Of a stretch of 64,000 bases of DNA, positions 61,148 to 64,000 are shown piece after piece; the first letter of the stretch is position 1, and each line of letters begins with the position of its first letter. The stretch is from Crotophaga sulcirostris (taxonomy: Eukaryota; Chordata; Aves; Cuculiformes; Crotophagidae). Location: assembly GCA_013397455.1 (NCBI GenBank), contig VYZB01000211.1, forward strand, positions 1,385,796-1,449,795. The letters run 5' to 3'. Made by a program: the position numbers and the translations under genes. The notes below the pieces were generated by a model, which saw only the letters and a program-made list of their open reading frames with translations, did no database searches and was not told where the DNA came from.

Positions 61148-61237
61148 CCCTTGCTCAGATTCCAGCAGCTCTGTTTTGACTCTGACTGCCGGCATCCCAT
61201 CAAGCATTAACATTCTGTTCTCAAAGGCGCTGATGTC
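61148..61237 (-). CDS. KLF12: KLF12 internal coding exon, 90 nt (N-terminal region)
   Basis: KLF12 is a C2H2 zinc-finger transcription factor of the Krueppel-like family that acts mainly as a nuclear repressor. This exon encodes 30 whole codons (phase 0 at both ends) reading D-I-S-A-F-E-N-R-M-L-M-L-D-G-M-P-A-V and then R-V-K-T-E-L-L-E-S-E-Q-G, which matches roughly residues 12-41 of the vertebrate protein as I know it. The acceptor is a long T tract ending TTAG just above 61237, with a branch-like ATTAAC about 25 nt upstream. The donor is GGG|gtaagc at 61148/61147. V-K-T-E fits the sumoylation consensus (hydrophobic-K-x-E); modification is inference. The first codons (D-I-S-A) differ from the mammalian N-I-N-T as I recall it. 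An open frame runs on past the donor but is intronic. The next exon begins with the expected S-P-N-V, confirming the join. Confidence 0.96.
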
Positions 61238-61345
61238 CTAAGGAAAAAAAAAAAGGACAAGGTTAATAATAAAAATAACAAAAAATGCCTTAACTCACTG
61301 GTTTAGTTCTATGATATTGTAGAATTAAGCAAGGTTCTTTTAGCA

Positions 61346-61378
61346 GAAATGAAGTTAACGAAGACGTAACTTCATTTC
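61346..61378. repeat. Perfect inverted repeat, 12-bp arms, 9-nt loop, near the exon acceptor
   Basis: gaaatgaagtta (61346-61357) and taacttcatttc (61367-61378) are exact reverse complements around acgaagacg. In the KLF12 transcript this forms a potential stem-loop 109-141 nt upstream of the 90-nt exon. Confidence 0.9.
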
Positions 61379-62526
61379 AAGGAGTAGCTACTAAGTCAAT
61401 ACTTCCGTTAAAACTAAATTATACTTTCAGTTATCCTTAAAAGAGAACTAAGCCTTCATAAGCAACAAGGGAAAATTACCTCCAATTACTATTTTATAAT
61501 TTGAAATTAATCATGCAGGTGCACGTATATAAATTCCTTGCTTTAGAACTAGAAAGGAAAGCAGTGATGTCAAATAGGTTGAGGGTTTTGTCAGTATACT
61601 TAGGTATACTTAATATCAATCAAAACATTTGTACTTCTATATTACGTAGAGAAAGCATAGGCCTGGATTCAGAGAAGATATAGTGAAGGCCTGTACACAC
61701 ATACCCCATAAATTAACTCACATCAACAACAACTCAGATTTCATCATTCATTGTCTTCTAAAGTTATCAGCATTTATCAATGAGAACTTATACATGCTCA
61801 CCTCTGACACAAAAGAAATGAAAAAGCATGTTAAGAACATGCATTGTCCTTGTAGTAATGGGCAATACATCCCGAGCGCTTCAATCCAAAGTGAGATCTG
61901 CAGAACTGTGCTTCCCTGAATCAACATCCCTGCTAGGAACGTCTCATCCTACTGCTGCTGGAGCAGTTTAGGGAGACACGCAAAACAACATCTTGCTCCT
62001 TCTGTTCAAACCCTACCTCAACCTGAGTCAATTTTCTGTTCCAGTCAAGGCTCAAGGCTGGTCTTTGAAAGCCCCTTCAGTTGTCATTTAGTTTAGACAA
62101 TACAGAGAGAATAAAAGACATTTTATCACTCAAGCTAAAGTCTAAGCTTATGAATCCAGACACCTTGGTCAGCAGTACAGAAATATGAAGACGTTTCTTT
62201 TTCAAATAGTGAAACTGGAGCATGGATTGCTTATAAGTGACTCATTCACAACCATTTATGTATCTGCAGCCCTGTCTGGAAGTCAGCACTGATGGTTGGA
62301 AACTCACCTCCACTCTAACTGTTACTTCACAGTCCTCAATAACTGCACTGTAATGGAGAAAACACCTTCCCTGTGTTTCACAGGCAGCAGATCTGTTCAG
62401 TACCACCTGGTGCTGTTACTCATAAGGAATGTGTTCATAGCCCTGTTTCTTTCATGGCTGCTTCAAGCGAATTTTAAGAAAAATGGTCTGTCCTAACGGA
62501 GCTTTGAGAATACACTTTTTAAAACT

Positions 62527-62548
62527 TTAAGGACTTTTAAGTCCTTAA
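62527..62548. repeat. Perfect inverted repeat, 10-bp arms
   Basis: ttaaggactt and aagtccttaa flank a TT loop. A further partial copy (taaaggaca) follows at 62551. Confidence 0.88.
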
Positions 62549-63479
62549 CTTAAAGGACATTTTCTTTTTTCCAATTAATGTGCTCGTCCCAGGATCCTCA
62601 TTTTCCAGGATATAAATATTGCAGCAACTGGTTTTTTTTGTATACTCCTTTACTTTATTGTAATTTAAATAACACGCTGAAAAGCAGGGAAATCAATACA
62701 TCCATGCTCCAACACAGTGCCACAGGCAGAGTAAATGACCTCTTTAAAATCCCTGTCGCCCTCGCTTTGAACCCCATGTGTTACAGCACACAGAGATGTG
62801 GTTTGATACTACAGGGCACGCAGGAACTTGATGGTAAAGCAGATAAGCAAATGCAACAGCAAATGCAACCTCTATTTTTTTCCTTAAAAAGTAGTTTTAG
62901 GCAGTTCATAAAAAGCTACAAATGATTAAGTTACAATATTTCAGAACAAACAAGTAATTTTCAGCAGAGTATCTCCACATTCAAACACATGTGAATGAAG
63001 ATGAGTCAAGCTGTTGAGATGTCCTAGTCCATCCTGTGCTACTGTTGTGTATTTACTGCACTTTAACTTTGACACAACAGCACGAAGAGAGAAAAAAATC
63101 CTCTTCCTATGTCTTCTCAGCGATTTATTTTGTGCACCTTGATCTTTAATCAGCATTTGTGGCATGAGGTGAGGAAAGAGGAGGGACTCTGATGCCACAA
63201 AACAGCTGGCTGAAATTGCTCCAGTCAGACTGGCATTCCTGGCTCCCCCAGTGCCTAGTCTGCAGAGGGGTCCCTCTCCCCTCTTGATTTATAGGCAGTA
63301 CAGTTGAGTTTTACAGCAAGATCCGGAATAGACCATCACCAAGCATCCCTTAGGCTGTTTAGCTCGTAGAAAAAGAAGGATGAGCTGATATTGCTTGGTG
63401 TCCCTGAGGAGGCCTTACCCGCCTGAACGAAGGGATGAGGCTGGCTTGCGCAGGAGGCACAGGCAGGAGGAGGGGAGAA

Positions 63480-63860
63480 GACAAAGCGCAACCGAGAAGA
63501 GGGAGGTTTAATGAACTGTTAGAATCTGATTAGAGGCTAATGTCCCTTTTAGTGCTTTGTACCAATTTACAGCTGATATACTTGAACCATTTTTCCCCAC
63601 TGGCTGTGATAAACTCATTAGCTTCAAAAATGCAAGCTAACCAGAGCCTTTGAAGTTTAAAACTGATAAATCATGAAAACCTGACTAGTTCATGTACCAT
63701 TTAACACATTTACATTTAACTAAATTTTCACAGTGCTCGCTTCCCCTTTTGTTCTCTAAAATCATCTTTCTTAAAAGCAGCACTCTGCCTTTTGAGCGCT
63801 GGTCTGAAGACTGAATGTAGTGAATAGCTTTGGCTTTTGGGTCATTTATAATTCAGAGTA
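63480..63860. promoter_or_regulatory. Candidate conserved non-coding block
   Basis: Repeat-free 380 bp with motif-rich, complex sequence: gaatctgattagaggctaat, tgataaactcattagcttca, tgataaatcatgaaaacctg. Several GATTA/TAATC and TGATAAAT-type cores occur within 200 bp. It is preceded by a short GC-rich stretch (63400-63480). Conservation not tested. Confidence 0.35.
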
Positions 63861-63939
63861 GCAATAAACACAGAAGTAGATCCTTTCCAAACTATTTGAT
63901 CCCGTCTGCATTTATAATTAGAAGGACATTGTGTGACAT

Positions 63940-64000
63940 ATAGAATCACAGAATGGTTTGGGTTTGAAGGGACTTTAAAGACCATCCCGTTCCAACCCCC
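63940..64000 (-). mobile_element. CR1 LINE 3' end, cut by the window edge
   Basis: Minus-strand CR1 beginning atagaatcacagaatggttt and gggtttgaagggactttaaa, running off the right edge at the ttccaaccccc block. Confidence 0.93.

Larger units (their letters stand above)
61238..64000 (-). other. KLF12: KLF12 upstream intron (partial)
   Basis: This is intronic sequence 5' of the 90-nt exon on the minus strand, ending at the ttttttccttag acceptor (61238 upward). It is free of CR1 until 63940. It includes a strong inverted repeat at 61346-61378, a short palindrome at 62527-62548 and a repeat-free candidate conserved block near 63480-63860. No other exon is seen. Confidence 0.85.

Noticed and set aside
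1..64000. CRISPR arrays, operons, tRNA/rRNA/snRNA genes, mitochondrial inserts
   Set aside because: Nothing with regular spaced repeats, and no tRNA or snRNA promoter boxes or mitochondrial gene order recognised by eye. A tRNAscan/Rfam run would be needed to exclude decayed copies.

Overview
This is vertebrate, almost certainly avian, chromosomal DNA. The evidence is a large number of CR1 LINE fragments with the bird-type 3' end (a GGTTTGGGTTGGAAGGGACC-type block plus an ATTCTATG 8-mer tail) and two coding exons of a KLF12 orthologue flanked by canonical vertebrate splice sites. There are no bacterial-style genes, operons or CRISPR arrays. The open frames outside the two exons are chance frames or pieces of transposable elements.

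Layout: the window lies inside KLF12 (Krueppel-like factor 12, AP-2rep), transcribed on the minus strand, right to left. A 90-nt coding exon is at 61148-61237 and a 541-nt coding exon at 7169-7709. A 53.4-kb intron separates them. The window also holds part of the intron upstream of the first exon (61238 to the right edge) and part of the intron after the second (left edge to 7168). The zinc-finger exons, the extreme N-terminal exon and the promoter lie outside. The two exons encode the N-terminal regulatory half: a V-K-T-E motif, the P-V-D-L-S CtBP-recruitment motif and a long Ser/Thr/Ala/Pro-rich stretch.

The introns are interspersed repeats on unique AT-rich DNA. I recognise about 33 CR1 insertions in at least three 3'-end types, 22 in the transcriptional sense of KLF12 and about 12 opposite. 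Most are 5'-truncated. A few lack the 3' end, and one older ORF2 fragment (49230-50450) is split by a younger CR1. DNA transposons are a 199-bp hAT-type MITE with terminal inverted repeats and 8-bp target duplications (18715-18913) and an internally deleted Tc1/mariner copy with TA duplications and a broken transposase C-terminus (36816-37368). An LTR-like segment with TATA box and AATAAA lies at about 24906-25150.

Several repeat-free stretches (28680-29500, 38140-38340, 40890-41350, 56700-57000, 63480-63860) look like candidate conserved non-coding elements because they are rich in homeodomain-type AT motifs and free of repeats. That is inference, because I could not align them. I found no previously undescribed multi-gene system. 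The most unusual observations are a CR1/old-LINE junction that recurs at two loci, a 12-bp perfect hairpin just upstream of the 90-nt exon, and an 8.2-kb CR1-free zone around that exon.
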